Assembly: GCA_016190895.1 (NCBI GenBank)
Contig: JACPPR010000077.1
Coordinates: forward strand, 1-52,277
DNA length: 52,277 nt
Source of the DNA: Chloroflexota bacterium
Lineage (GTDB): Bacteria; Chloroflexota; Dehalococcoidia; Dehalococcoidales; UBA2162
Reading direction: 5' to 3'
Both the position numbers and the translations under genes were made by a program. Position 1 is the first letter of the stretch. Each line of letters begins with the position of its first letter. Positions 1 through 7,388 of the stretch are shown here, piece by piece. The notes beneath the pieces are model-generated. The model had not been told where the DNA came from and made no database searches. It worked only from the letters and a program-made list of their open reading frames with translations.

Positions 1-124
1 CCGAACTGTTGTTATTAGCGGCGCTTCAAGATATAATTCATAATTGGGTTTGAGGTCGGCCGGATATCTCCTCTCCTATCGCCTGATGCTCTCGTCTTCC
101 CCACTCTGCTATTCGGAGTTCACC

Positions 125-235
125 ATGCTTAAAGCGCTACAACTAGAGAAGGATGCGCCGTGGAAACGGCGCTACCGTGTCGAGCACGTTGCCTAGTTTC
201 AACTGGCGCAGGCTAATCCTGCCCGGGGTATAGCA
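125..235 (+). other. Interrupted 5' extension of the S9 peptidase gene
   Basis: An ATG at 125 opens a frame of 23 codons that meets a TAG at 194-196. The same frame continues without further stops into the S9 peptidase, whose first open start is a GTG at 236. The translated extension (starting MLKALQLEKDAPWKRRYR) reads like the ordinary N-terminus of this peptidase family, as far as I recall it. TAG is one base from TGG, so a Trp-to-amber change is the simplest reading. It could also be a sequencing error or a readthrough site. Confidence 0.55.
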
Positions 236-1948
236 GTGAGCACACGGTCGGGACACTATCAACTCTATGCCTGGGAACTGCCCACGAACGCTCTCAGGCA
301 ATTGACTTTCCGGACGGAAGGCGTTCCCTTCGGGACGATATCACCCGACGGTCGTTATGTTTATTATCTTGAAGATAGGGGTGGGAATGAGATCGGGCAC
401 TTCGCGCGGATACCGTTCGAGGGTGGCCAGCCGCAGGACATCACACCGGAGCGGTCGCCCTACTCCGCTTTCGGCATTGCCGCCAGCCGCGCCGGGAACC
501 TGCTCGGCACCACCATCTCTGACGGCGCCGGCTTCCATACCGTTGTGTTGCCCGTGGACGCAACAAGCGCCATCGGCGCGTTGAAAGAAATCCATCACAG
601 CCGCAAGATAATGTTCGGGCCAAGTCTTTCCCACGGCGGTGAGATTGGTGTCATCACATCCAGCGAGCACACCAGGTTCCAGCACTACAAGCTAATAGCT
701 CTCGATACGAAAACCGGCCGGAGAATTGCCGAGTTACTGGAAAAAGAAGAGGCCGGAGTCTGGCCTTTCGGGTTCTCGCCGCTGCCGGGTGACTGTCGCT
801 TCCTGGCAATTTCAAATCGCAGCGGCTTCAGCCGACCCGTAATCTGGGACGCTGTCAGCGGGCAAAAAACCGAGCTAGTTTTGCCTCAATCAACCGGCGA
901 TGTTACGCCGTTGGACTGGTCGATAGACGGCAGACAGATTCTCCTCTCCCAGTCCCATCAGGCGAGCCAGCGTCTGGCTGTCTATGACCTGGCGACTGCC
1001 GAACTGACGCACCTCGACCACCCCAGCGGGCATTACAGCCTCGGGGCATTCTCGGCTGCGGGCGACGAGATTTTGGTCTTGTGGCAGGACTCGGTTCATC
1101 CGCCGCAGTTTATCGCCCTGGACAGCCGCACCGGCGCCCAAAAACGAACGGTGCTGCCAGCGGGGGAGGTACCCGCCGGCCACCCCTGGAAACACGTCAC
1201 CTTTACTACGCCGGACGGCGAGACAATACAGGGCTGGTTAGGATTACCTGATGGCGATGGCCCCTTTCCCACGATTCTACATACTCACGGCGGTCCCGAG
1301 ACAGCCACTGTCGAATATTTCCTGCCCTACAGTCAGGCGTGGCTGGACCATGGGTTCGCCTGGCTGGCTATCAATTACAGAGGCTCCACCGGCTTCGGGC
1401 GGACTTTTCGGGAAAAAATCTGGGGCAACCCGGGCTACTGGGAAGTAGAGGATATGGTAGCCGCCCGCAACTGGCTGGTGAAAGAGGGCATCGCCCTCCC
1501 CGACAAGGTTTTGTTAACCGGTTGGTCTTACGGCGGCTATCTGACCTTGCTGGCTCTCGGCAAATATCCCGGGTTGTGGGCGGGCGGGATGGCGGGTACG
1601 GCCACTGTCGACTGGGCGATGGAATACGAGGACCTGTCTCCGGCTCTCAGGGGGTATTCGGTCGCCCTTTTCGGAGGGACGCCGCAGGAGAAACCGGAAC
1701 AATACGCTAGAAGCTCGCCGGTAACCTATGCCGAAAATGTCACGGCGCCGGTGCTGATAATCCAGGGCCGCAACGATACGCGCACCCCCGCCCGTCCCGT
1801 CGAAGCATACGAGTCCAAGCTCAGGGCGCTGGGCAAAGATATCGAAGTGCACTGGTTCGAGGAGGGGCATCTGGGGGGTGGGGTGGAGCAGGACATCGAG
1901 CAGATGGAGATTATGTTGCGGTTTGCTTACAGGATGGTTTCGGGTTAG
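236..1948 (+). CDS. S9 family (prolyl oligopeptidase-like) peptidase
   Basis: Serine peptidase of family S9, expected to cleave short peptides. The N-terminal ~300 residues have WD40/TolB-like beta-propeller repeats (SPDGRYVYYLED, LDWSIDGRQILLSQ). The C-terminal ~260 residues are an alpha/beta hydrolase domain. The nucleophile Ser lies in GWSYGGY at about residue 431, the Asp in GRNDTRTP, and the His in EEGHLGGG. The GTG at 236 is only the first start after an in-frame TAG; no convincing ribosome-binding site precedes it, and the natural start is probably ATG 125. The gene is therefore either N-terminally truncated or dependent on readthrough. The catalytic domain is intact. It converges on selenoprotein 1. 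Confidence 0.85.
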   Translation: MSTRSGHYQLYAWELPTNALRQLTFRTEGVPFGTISPDGRYVYYLEDRGGNEIGHFARIPFEGGQPQDITPERSPYSAFGIAASRAGNLLGTTISDGAGFHTVVLPVDATSAIGALKEIHHSRKIMFGPSLSHGGEIGVITSSEHTRFQHYKLIALDTKTGRRIAELLEKEEAGVWPFGFSPLPGDCRFLAISNRSGFSRPVIWDAVSGQKTELVLPQSTGDVTPLDWSIDGRQILLSQSHQASQRLAVYDLATAELTHLDHPSGHYSLGAFSAAGDEILVLWQDSVHPPQFIALDSRTGAQKRTVLPAGEVPAGHPWKHVTFTTPDGETIQGWLGLPDGDGPFPTILHTHGGPETATVEYFLPYSQAWLDHGFAWLAINYRGSTGFGRTFREKIWGNPGYWEVEDMVAARNWLVKEGIALPDKVLLTGWSYGGYLTLLALGKYPGLWAGGMAGTATVDWAMEYEDLSPALRGYSVALFGGTPQEKPEQYARSSPVTYAENVTAPVLIIQGRNDTRTPARPVEAYESKLRALGKDIEVHWFEEGHLGGGVEQDIEQMEIMLRFAYRMVSG

Positions 1949-1984
1949 GTTTTCGGCAGAGTCGCATCTGACAGATTTTAGCGC

Positions 1985-2014
1985 TGTAGGGGCGCAGCAT
2001 GCTGCGCCCCTACA
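1985..2014. repeat. 30-bp perfect GC palindrome
   Basis: Two 15-nt arms, centred on GCATGC, lie between the converging S9 peptidase and selenoprotein 1 genes. A nearly identical 28-bp palindrome lies at 50962-50989 upstream of queA. It behaves like a dispersed REP-type element and could also end transcription on both strands here. Confidence 0.7.
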
Positions 2015-2032
2015 GAGACCTTTTCCAAGATA

Positions 2033-3796
2033 TTACCTCCAGGCATCGATGCTGAAAGCCTGACCGTGACCGCCGCCGAACCGAGCGCAGGCCGTCTCCT
2101 GCTGGTTGCACACGAGTATGCAATATGCTTCGGGACCGTCGCCGCCCGCCGGGACCATATAGTCATCAGAAAGCTCCTTCCAGTGCTTGCCCGATGTCTT
2201 CTCTATCCCCAGCCAGCCATTGGTTGTCAGGTCTGCCGAGCCGCGCATCCTGTACCGCGCTACCGGTTCAAAGCTTCTCTTCCACATCCACTGGTATATC
2301 GATTGCTTGGTCTTGAAGCCGTAGTCAGACATATCATGGGCCATCTGAGGAGGCATGACCAGGGTAAAACCGCCTTCCATAGTCTCCCAGATGCCTTTGG
2401 TGAGATACTCCAGGTAGTTGTGGGGGCCGACGATACCTTTGACGTCGAGGAACCTGGCTATGGCGCCGTGGCCTGTTCTCTGAAGCGAGCGGTACACACC
2501 CGGCGCGTTCTGCTGACCAATCCCCCACGAGCCCGCCCTGAAGGTCGTCAGAATGCTCTCGTTCTTCTTGAAGCCCATCTCCTCGTTCAGGCCCTTCCAA
2601 CCAGCCGGCAGCCCCTCTGCATACTCGGCGAAGATTAAGCCGCCGTTGGTGACAGGACTGCCGAGAGTCGTTATGGTCGTGACGGACTCCTTATAGCCCC
2701 CCAGGTTACGCCACATGAGACTGCCGACGCGGCCGAGGGTCTTGTTGGCTGGGTTACCGGGACCGAATATGCTGTTGGTAACGTTCATGCCTATTTCTTT
2801 GTAGATTGGGCCGCTGACGATGAACGCTCCGCCGCCGCCCCGGCCATCACCGGTACCGCCACCCGATTCGGCCATGGCCAGCACCACCGGGAAGTATTCC
2901 GGCTTACATCCGGCCATCACGGCATTGACCGCCACCTGTTCCACCGTGGCCGTCCGGTACATCGGCATAAACTTGACGACTTCACCCTTCTTCCTGGTAT
3001 ATCCCGTCTCTATTACTCCGAACCCCTGCACTCTTTCGTCGCGCTGCAGTGTTATCAGTTCGTTGGGTCTATGGCTGGTGCCCGCAAGCATCTCCTTGAC
3101 CCGTTCTTCTGTGGGGATAACTACCGGCAGACCGTCCGTGTAAGTCGAGAAAGGAGCATCGAGTATACCGGGGATGTTCTCTGTCTGGTTGTAGAATTCT
3201 TCGGCTTCTTCAAGGGTACCTTCGAAGAGTACCCTCGCCTCATCCGGCGCAAACCGCCCACCTTTCTTTTCTGTGGCGGTCAGGGGGCGAGTCAGCGCTT
3301 TTAGCACGGGTTCCATAAGCCTGTCGGCTTCGGTCACTCCTCCGGGTGACTTACGGTCTGCTTCGATAAATCGCAGATTGGGGACGCCAAACAGCATGCG
3401 GTCGTGCTTCACTTTTTCAGTCTCTTCTTCGTAGTTGATCAGTACTGTCGGGATACCTGATTTCTCAAGGTCTGCCAGATAAGGCAACTGCCTGTTTACA
3501 GCGCCGTGTCACCAGCAAACCCCCAGTATCACCGCATCCGTGGTCTTTCTCTCTTCTTCGGTCAGCTCGAGAGGCACGATGTGAAATCTTTTCTTTACCG
3601 TCCAGTTGACGTCAGGGTACTCCATCTTCAGATTTTTCTCTAAAGGTACCCAGATATCCGCCTCACCGCAGATACTCAGATGGATGGTCTTGCCTTCGAG
3701 TTTGTCAAGACGCCGCGCGAGGGGAAACGTTTCCACTGGTTCCTGGTTGCCGACAGGGTTGAGACATTTGTAGACCTTACCTTTTGTTGCTGCCAT
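2033..3796 (-). CDS. UGSC-like selenoprotein 1 (in-frame UGA = Sec96)
   Basis: 587-residue protein if the in-frame UGA at 3509-3511 is read as selenocysteine. The start is the ATG at 3796 behind GAGGAGGG. Residues 1-95 form a small domain with conserved VYKCLNPVG, SICGEADI and NWTVKKRF motifs. The UGA lies in GVCW-U-HGAVNRQLPYL, followed by LEKSGIPTV, the arrangement I recall for UGSC-family (seleno)proteins. Residues ~150-587 are a large domain with TDGLPVVIPTEERV, the conserved Cys of AVMAGCKPEYFPVVLA, and a C-terminal SIDAWR. A Cys two residues before Sec makes a possible CxU redox pair. Without readthrough only a 95-residue stub is made. The substrate is unknown. It lies 40 nt downstream of hicA in the same direction. 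Confidence 0.82.
3473..3508 (-). promoter_or_regulatory. Candidate bacterial SECIS, selenoprotein 1
   Basis: Counting from the base after the UGA, nucleotides 16-19 (AGGC) pair with 24-27 (GCCU) around the loop AGUU, with G at the second loop position. A UA/UA pairing at 11-12 with 28-29 can extend it below a three-base bulge. Distance and loop G fit the known bacterial SECIS pattern. Confidence 0.6.
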
Positions 3797-3836
3797 TTTT
3801 ACCCTCCTCGATTATTTTTTCTTTACTTACCGAAAG

Positions 3837-4061
3837 TTAACGTAACCGTTCAAATTCGTCCACGGTGATTTTAGCATCTCTGAGGATTTTCCTCAGTAAG
3901 CCTTTCCCCAAATCTTTGCCCTTATGCATTGTCACAGTGGTCCATCTGCCATCGGAGTGATGAAAAACTAAATGGCTTCCGCTCTGGCGAAGGCAAACAA
4001 AGCCTAATCTCTCTAACACGCGTTTTACCTCATCAGGCTTTGCCGTCCTGAGTTTAGGCAC
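3837..4061 (-). CDS. hicA: HicA family type II toxin (mRNA interferase)
   Basis: 74-residue HicA-like double-stranded-RNA-binding-fold protein. Recognisable features are the N-terminal KPDEVKRVLERLGF, the RQSGSHLVFHH segment carrying the catalytic His of GSH, and the TVTMHKGKDLGKGLLRKIL C-terminal half. HicA toxins cleave mRNA and are neutralised by HicB. The start overlaps the end of the upstream hicB by 8 nt, typical of a coupled pair. Transcription could run on into selenoprotein 1, 40 nt downstream. Confidence 0.9.
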   Translation of the reverse strand: MPKLRTAKPDEVKRVLERLGFVCLRQSGSHLVFHHSDGRWTTVTMHKGKDLGKGLLRKILRDAKITVDEFERLR

Positions 4062-4275
4062 CTACGTGGACCTCGTCTATGGCGACTTCAACAGGTATAG
4101 GCTCTCCCAAAGCCCGACGGGCTTCGATGTGTAATTTGATAGCATCCTTGATATTCTCCATAGTCTCTTCGTAGGTTTCTCCCTGGGTGTAGCACCCTTG
4201 GAGAATCGGGACGGAGGCCACGTAAAGCCCGTCTTCGTCTTGTTCCACTACCACGGTGAATCTATAGTCTGGCAT
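4054..4275 (-). CDS. hicB: HicB family antitoxin
   Basis: 73-residue HicB-like protein with the partial RNase H fold hallmark: YRFTVVVEQDEDGLYVASVPILQGC, then GETYEETMENIKDAIKLHIEA. It lacks the extra C-terminal DNA-binding domain of long HicB forms, so autoregulation, if any, would need another route. It is first in the hicB-hicA pair. The GGAGGTTG sequence just upstream is a good ribosome-binding site. Confidence 0.9.
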   Translation of the reverse strand: MPDYRFTVVVEQDEDGLYVASVPILQGCYTQGETYEETMENIKDAIKLHIEARRALGEPIPVEVAIDEVHVGA

Positions 4276-4318
4276 GATTTACAACCTCCTAGACAACTGG
4301 AAGTTCATCCCGTTCTGG

Positions 4319-4389
4319 CTGGCGAGCCAGGGCTCGAACCTGGACTGGAGGATCCAAAGTCCTCTGTGCTACCATTACACAACTCGCCA
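4319..4389 (-). tRNA. tRNA-Gln (UUG)
   Basis: Cloverleaf with a seven-pair acceptor (TGGCGAG/CTCGCCA), anticodon stem GAGGA/TCCTC and loop CTTTGGA giving anticodon TTG. The T-arm carries GGTTCGAGC. No CCA is encoded. Confidence 0.92.
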
Positions 4390-4431
4390 ATTCCTCCTTG
4401 GTCAGGTGAGTAGGTCAGATGGTTTATCTTC

Positions 4432-4520
4432 TGGTGCCGAAGGTCGGGTTCGAACCGACACGGAGGTTACCCCCCAACAGTTTTTGAGACTGCCGCGTCT
4501 GCCAATTCCGCCACTCCGGC
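4432..4520 (-). tRNA. tRNA-Leu (CAA)
   Basis: Class II tRNA with a long variable arm. The acceptor is GCCGGAG/CTTCGGC, anticodon stem GCAGT/ACTGT, loop CTCAAAA giving anticodon CAA, and the T-arm GGTTCGAAC. The 3' CCA is encoded. Confidence 0.93.
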
Positions 4521-4717
4521 CCGATTATACCAAATCCAAAGCACTAAATCCTAAATCCTAAACAAGTTCATCTCGATTGCATCGGGACAAAATCCATCCC
4601 GATTTTATCGGGCCAAATCAAGTCCAAAATGTCTTAAGGTCAAACACTTCTTCCTGTCATTTGGCATTTGGATTTGTTTAGTATTTAGATATTAGACATT
4701 CGAATTTAGGGTTATGA

Positions 4718-4805
4718 TGGTGCCGAGGAGGAGATTTGAACTCCTACGAGCTCACGCTCACTACCCCCTCAAGATAGCGCGTCTACCAGCTTCCGCCACC
4801 TCGGC
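4718..4805 (-). tRNA. tRNA-Leu (GAG)
   Basis: Class II tRNA with acceptor GCCGAGG/CCTCGGC, anticodon stem CTATC/GGTAG, loop TTGAGGG giving anticodon GAG, a long variable arm, and T-arm AGTTCAAAT. The 3' CCA is encoded. Confidence 0.92.
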
Positions 4806-4810
4806 TTGGT

Positions 4811-5008
4811 TTAATGCCTTTGGTCTTCGTCCGGAGGCCACCAGCGCTGTACCCACTTCCGTCGAGAGCGCCAGCCCCAGATGAAGCTAAGGCCGATGAT
4901 AATCAGGACGACCGGCCAGAAGTAATTCCATATCGAGCCGCTCAATATCCCCAGCTTCGTCAGCAGCCACAGAACGCCAACGGCGACCAAAATTAGTCCG
5001 ATGCCCAT
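4811..5008 (-). CDS. Small membrane protein, LiaI/LiaF transmembrane-like
   Basis: 65-residue protein with two hydrophobic helices (GIGLILVAVGVLWLLTKLGIL and YFWPVVLIIIGLSFIWGW) and a basic, Trp-rich tail RRKWVQRWWPPDED. This layout matches the short LiaI/LiaF-type transmembrane domain found in many small bacterial proteins of unclear role. The start was set at the ATG at 5008, because a longer open frame would run back into the tRNA-Trp gene. It lies between tRNA-Trp and tRNA-Leu and may share their transcript. Confidence 0.7.
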   Translation of the reverse strand: MGIGLILVAVGVLWLLTKLGILSGSIWNYFWPVVLIIIGLSFIWGWRSRRKWVQRWWPPDEDQRH

Positions 5009-5019
5009 CGCTATTCCCT

Positions 5020-5095
5020 TGGCAGGAGTGGCAGGATTCGAACCCGCGACCTGCGGTTTTGGAGACCGCTGCTCTACCAACTGAGCTACACTCCT
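5020..5095 (-). tRNA. tRNA-Trp (CCA)
   Basis: 76-nt cloverleaf with acceptor AGGAGTG/CACTCCT, D-arm AGCTCAGTTGGTAGAGC, anticodon stem GCGGT/ACCGC, loop CTCCAAA giving anticodon CCA, and T-arm GGTTCGAAT. The 3' CCA is encoded. The CCA anticodon is consistent with Trp being read from UGG, not UGA. Confidence 0.95.
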
Positions 5096-5202
5096 AACAC
5101 CCTAGTATAATATCACAGTTTTAAGGAAAAGAGTAACTGAGGTTTAATGACCTGTCCCTGTTTTACCGAAGAAGTAGTTGCGATGCCAGACGAAGCGGGA
5201 GA

Positions 5203-5266
5203 ATTTGAGAGGGCATTCGCCCTCTCAAATAAAATAAATTCCCCCTCTCCGCTTGCGGAGAGGGGG
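5203..5266. repeat. Two adjacent GC palindromes downstream of epmA
   Basis: 5203-5230 is an inverted repeat with arms ATTTGAGAGGGC around ATTC. 5241-5266 is one with arms CCCCCTCTCCGC around a short centre. Related copies lie at 7359-7382 and 6468-6493. They form stable hairpins just after the epmA stop codon and may end its transcript. Confidence 0.65.
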
Positions 5267-5295
5267 ATACAGGGGGTGAGGTGAGAAACCCGATA

Positions 5296-6222
5296 TCAGA
5301 CCAGGTCAACGGGGAATGCCGTGACCTCATCGATGGAGGCGGCGTCACAGAGCAGCATGACCAGTCTGTCCACGCCGAGGGCGATGCCGCCGCACTCGGG
5401 CAGGTATCGCAATGCCTCAAGGAACTTACGGGGCATCGCCGCCTTTCGCCCCTGGGTTTTTTGAATGTGTTCTATCTCTTCGCGGAAGCGCTTCTCCTGC
5501 TCCCGGGCGTCTCTCAGCTCGCTGAAGGCGTTGGCTATTTCCAGCCCGCCGATGAAGACCTCGCCCCGCTCAGCCACCCCAGGTTCGCCGGGCTTGAGTC
5601 GAGACAGGGAAGCCATCGCCGCCGGGTACTCGAGGAGCAGGGTGGGCTGGCCAGCGAAAGCGGGGACTACCTTGTTCACCAGGTCGGTATCGAAGCGTAG
5701 CGGGTCGGCTTCGGACATCGGGTCCCAGCCGGCGGCGCTACGGAAGATTTCCCTGACGGTAAGCCGCCGCCAGGGCAGGCTGAGGTCGATAGTTTGGCCC
5801 TGGTAGTGAATTACGGAATCCAGACCGAGCCGCCCGGCCAGCGCCGTGACCAGTTTCTCGGTATCCGCAAGCATATCGAGGTAGCTTGCGCCGGCGTGGT
5901 ACCATTCCAGCAGGGTGAATTCGGGGTTGTGCCACCGCCCCCGCTCCCCCTTGCGAAAGCTGTGGCTGAATTGAAAGAGCTTGTCGTAGCCGGCCGCCAG
6001 CAGCCGTTTCATGTGAAGCTCGGGGGAGGTGGAGAGGAACCAGCCTTCGCTTTCGAAAGGTTTGATGTGCTGCTCGGGGGCAATTTCAGGCATGCGGACG
6101 GGCGTTTCCACTTCCAGAAAGCCCTGTTGTCTGAAGAAAGCGCGGGTGAACTCGTATATCAGGGCGCGGCGCTCCAGGTTGGCCCTGATGCGGGTAAGGC
6201 GCTGGCGCTCACTACTTAGCAT
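5296..6222 (-). CDS. epmA: EF-P lysine ligase (GenX/PoxA-type LysRS paralogue)
   Basis: 308-residue class II aminoacyl-tRNA synthetase catalytic core without an anticodon-binding domain, the size of EpmA. Motif 2 is visible in FRKGERGRWHNPEFTLLEWY and motif 3 in GGIALGVDRLVMLL. EpmA joins (R)-beta-lysine, or lysine, to the conserved lysine of elongation factor P. The efp gene lies 355 bp upstream on the same strand with a conserved modification-site lysine, which supports the call. No epmB (lysine 2,3-aminomutase) gene is in this window. The gene ends in TGA, showing that UGA works as a stop here. Confidence 0.9.
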   Translation of the reverse strand: MLSSERQRLTRIRANLERRALIYEFTRAFFRQQGFLEVETPVRMPEIAPEQHIKPFESEGWFLSTSPELHMKRLLAAGYDKLFQFSHSFRKGERGRWHNPEFTLLEWYHAGASYLDMLADTEKLVTALAGRLGLDSVIHYQGQTIDLSLPWRRLTVREIFRSAAGWDPMSEADPLRFDTDLVNKVVPAFAGQPTLLLEYPAAMASLSRLKPGEPGVAERGEVFIGGLEIANAFSELRDAREQEKRFREEIEHIQKTQGRKAAMPRKFLEALRYLPECGGIALGVDRLVMLLCDAASIDEVTAFPVDLV

Positions 6223-6577
6223 CTGCTACTTGTTTGCGGAAATACGTTGACATTCGATTCACCCCTTTGGCAAGCTCAGGGCAGGCTCTAACTCTCTTCC
6301 GTTGAGGACGTGTGGTGCATATTAAGGGAGTGCGACCGGGTGTGTCATTCTGGAGGAGTCCTGATACCTTCATACCTTATCAGGACTCCGAAGAATCTCA
6401 GGGTGGGGAGGTCAAAACTATAGCCGATTCTACCCCGCCTCCCAAAGCCTGATGGAGTCTACGCTTGCCCCCTCTCCGCTAGCGGAGAGGGGGTCAGGGG
6501 GTGAGGTCGAAGTATCTCCGAAATTTTCTCTCCCCCCTTGTGGGATAGAAATAATAAGCGAGGGGTTATTTGCTTAT
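6223..6577. other. Non-coding spacer with palindromes between efp and epmA
   Basis: No plausible gene was seen. 6353-6392 holds an inverted repeat (AGGAGTCCTGATA and its complement around ~11 nt). 6468-6493 is a 26-bp palindrome nearly identical to 5241-5266, and both are followed by AGGGGGTGAGG. These look like dispersed REP-type elements. Confidence 0.6.
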
Positions 6578-7144
6578 CTATTTCTTGCCGGTGACCCGTT
6601 CCACGTAGGTCCCGGTGCGGGTATCCACCTTAATCATATCGCCCTCCTGAATGAAAGGCGGGACATCGATGGTGGCGCCCGTTTCCAGTTGGGCGGGTTT
6701 ATACTGCGCCGTGACGGTGGCCGCCTTTAAGGTGGCGGCGCTGCTGACTACTTTAAGCTCGACGAAGGTGGGTATTTCAATCTCGAGAGGCCGTTCCCCG
6801 AACATAGTCACGGTTACCTCATCACCCTCTTTCAGAAAGTGCCTCTTGTCACCCATCGCTTCTTCATCGATATAATGCTGTTCGAAAGTGGCGGAATCCA
6901 TAATGACGTAATGGTTACCCTCTTTATAAAGAAACTGTCCCTTGTAGGTCTCGGTGCGGACATCTTCTACCTTATCTCCGGAGCGGTAAGTCTTGTTGAC
7001 GACGCTACTATCGAAAAGGTTGCGCAGCTTGAGCTTGTAGAGCGCTTGACCTTTGCCCGGTTTGACGAACTCGGCGTCTTCCACCCGGTAGGGGATAGCA
7101 TTAATCAGGAATTTGGTGCCCTTGCGTACGTCTTCAATTTCCAT
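6578..7144 (-). CDS. efp: Translation elongation factor P
   Basis: 188 residues, the standard EF-P length with three beta-barrel domains. EF-P relieves ribosomes stalled at proline stretches. The N-terminal KOW-like domain has the tip loop FVKPGKGQA, so the modification-site lysine is about Lys31. The middle OB domain contains HYVIMDSATFEQHYI, and the C-terminal OB domain ends in GDMIKVDTRTGTYVERV. The conserved Lys and the neighbouring epmA-like gene together suggest beta-lysylation of the factor. Confidence 0.96.
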   Translation of the reverse strand: MEIEDVRKGTKFLINAIPYRVEDAEFVKPGKGQALYKLKLRNLFDSSVVNKTYRSGDKVEDVRTETYKGQFLYKEGNHYVIMDSATFEQHYIDEEAMGDKRHFLKEGDEVTVTMFGERPLEIEIPTFVELKVVSSAATLKAATVTAQYKPAQLETGATIDVPPFIQEGDMIKVDTRTGTYVERVTGKK

Positions 7145-7287
7145 GTTTTCTAGAATTCGCTCCTCAAACCAATTTAGAATTTCTTAATGTCATATCCTAC
7201 ACTTAATTAACACAATGGTCAATTGTTTTTCCAGAGGGCATTTAGCAACAGATGTCATTACCCCGAAAATAGAACCCAACCAGGTTG

Positions 7288-7382
7288 TCATTGCGAGATC
7301 CCGATTTTATCGGGACGAAGCAATCTGCGAGGGGCGAAGCCCAAAGGTATCGGGGAAGTTTGAGAGGGCATGGCCCTCTCAA
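7288..7382. repeat. REP-like composite (CATTGCGAG...GAAGCAATCT and a palindrome)
   Basis: The stretch contains CCCGAT-TTTATCGGGACGAAG next to GCAATCTGCG, followed at 7359-7382 by a palindrome with arms TTGAGAGGGC. Related ATTTTATCGGGAC pieces occur near 4596 and 51489. It is a dispersed repeat with no coding content. Confidence 0.55.
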
Positions 7383-7388
7383 GTGGAA

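Noticed and set aside
2066-2638. 190-codon plus-strand frame opposite selenoprotein 1 (and similar frames opposite copies 3 and 5)
   Set aside because: These are antisense shadows; the same frame is open only because the sense proteins are conserved, and there is no ribosome-binding site or family resemblance.
2033-3487. Reading the downstream halves as separate genes starting at the TTG of Gln-Leu-Pro-Tyr
   Set aside because: The TTG has no ribosome-binding site in any of the six copies, similarity continues upstream of it to and past the UGA, and the frame is the same on both sides.
4811-5080. A longer start for the small membrane protein
   Set aside because: The extra 24 residues would be translated from the tRNA-Trp gene.
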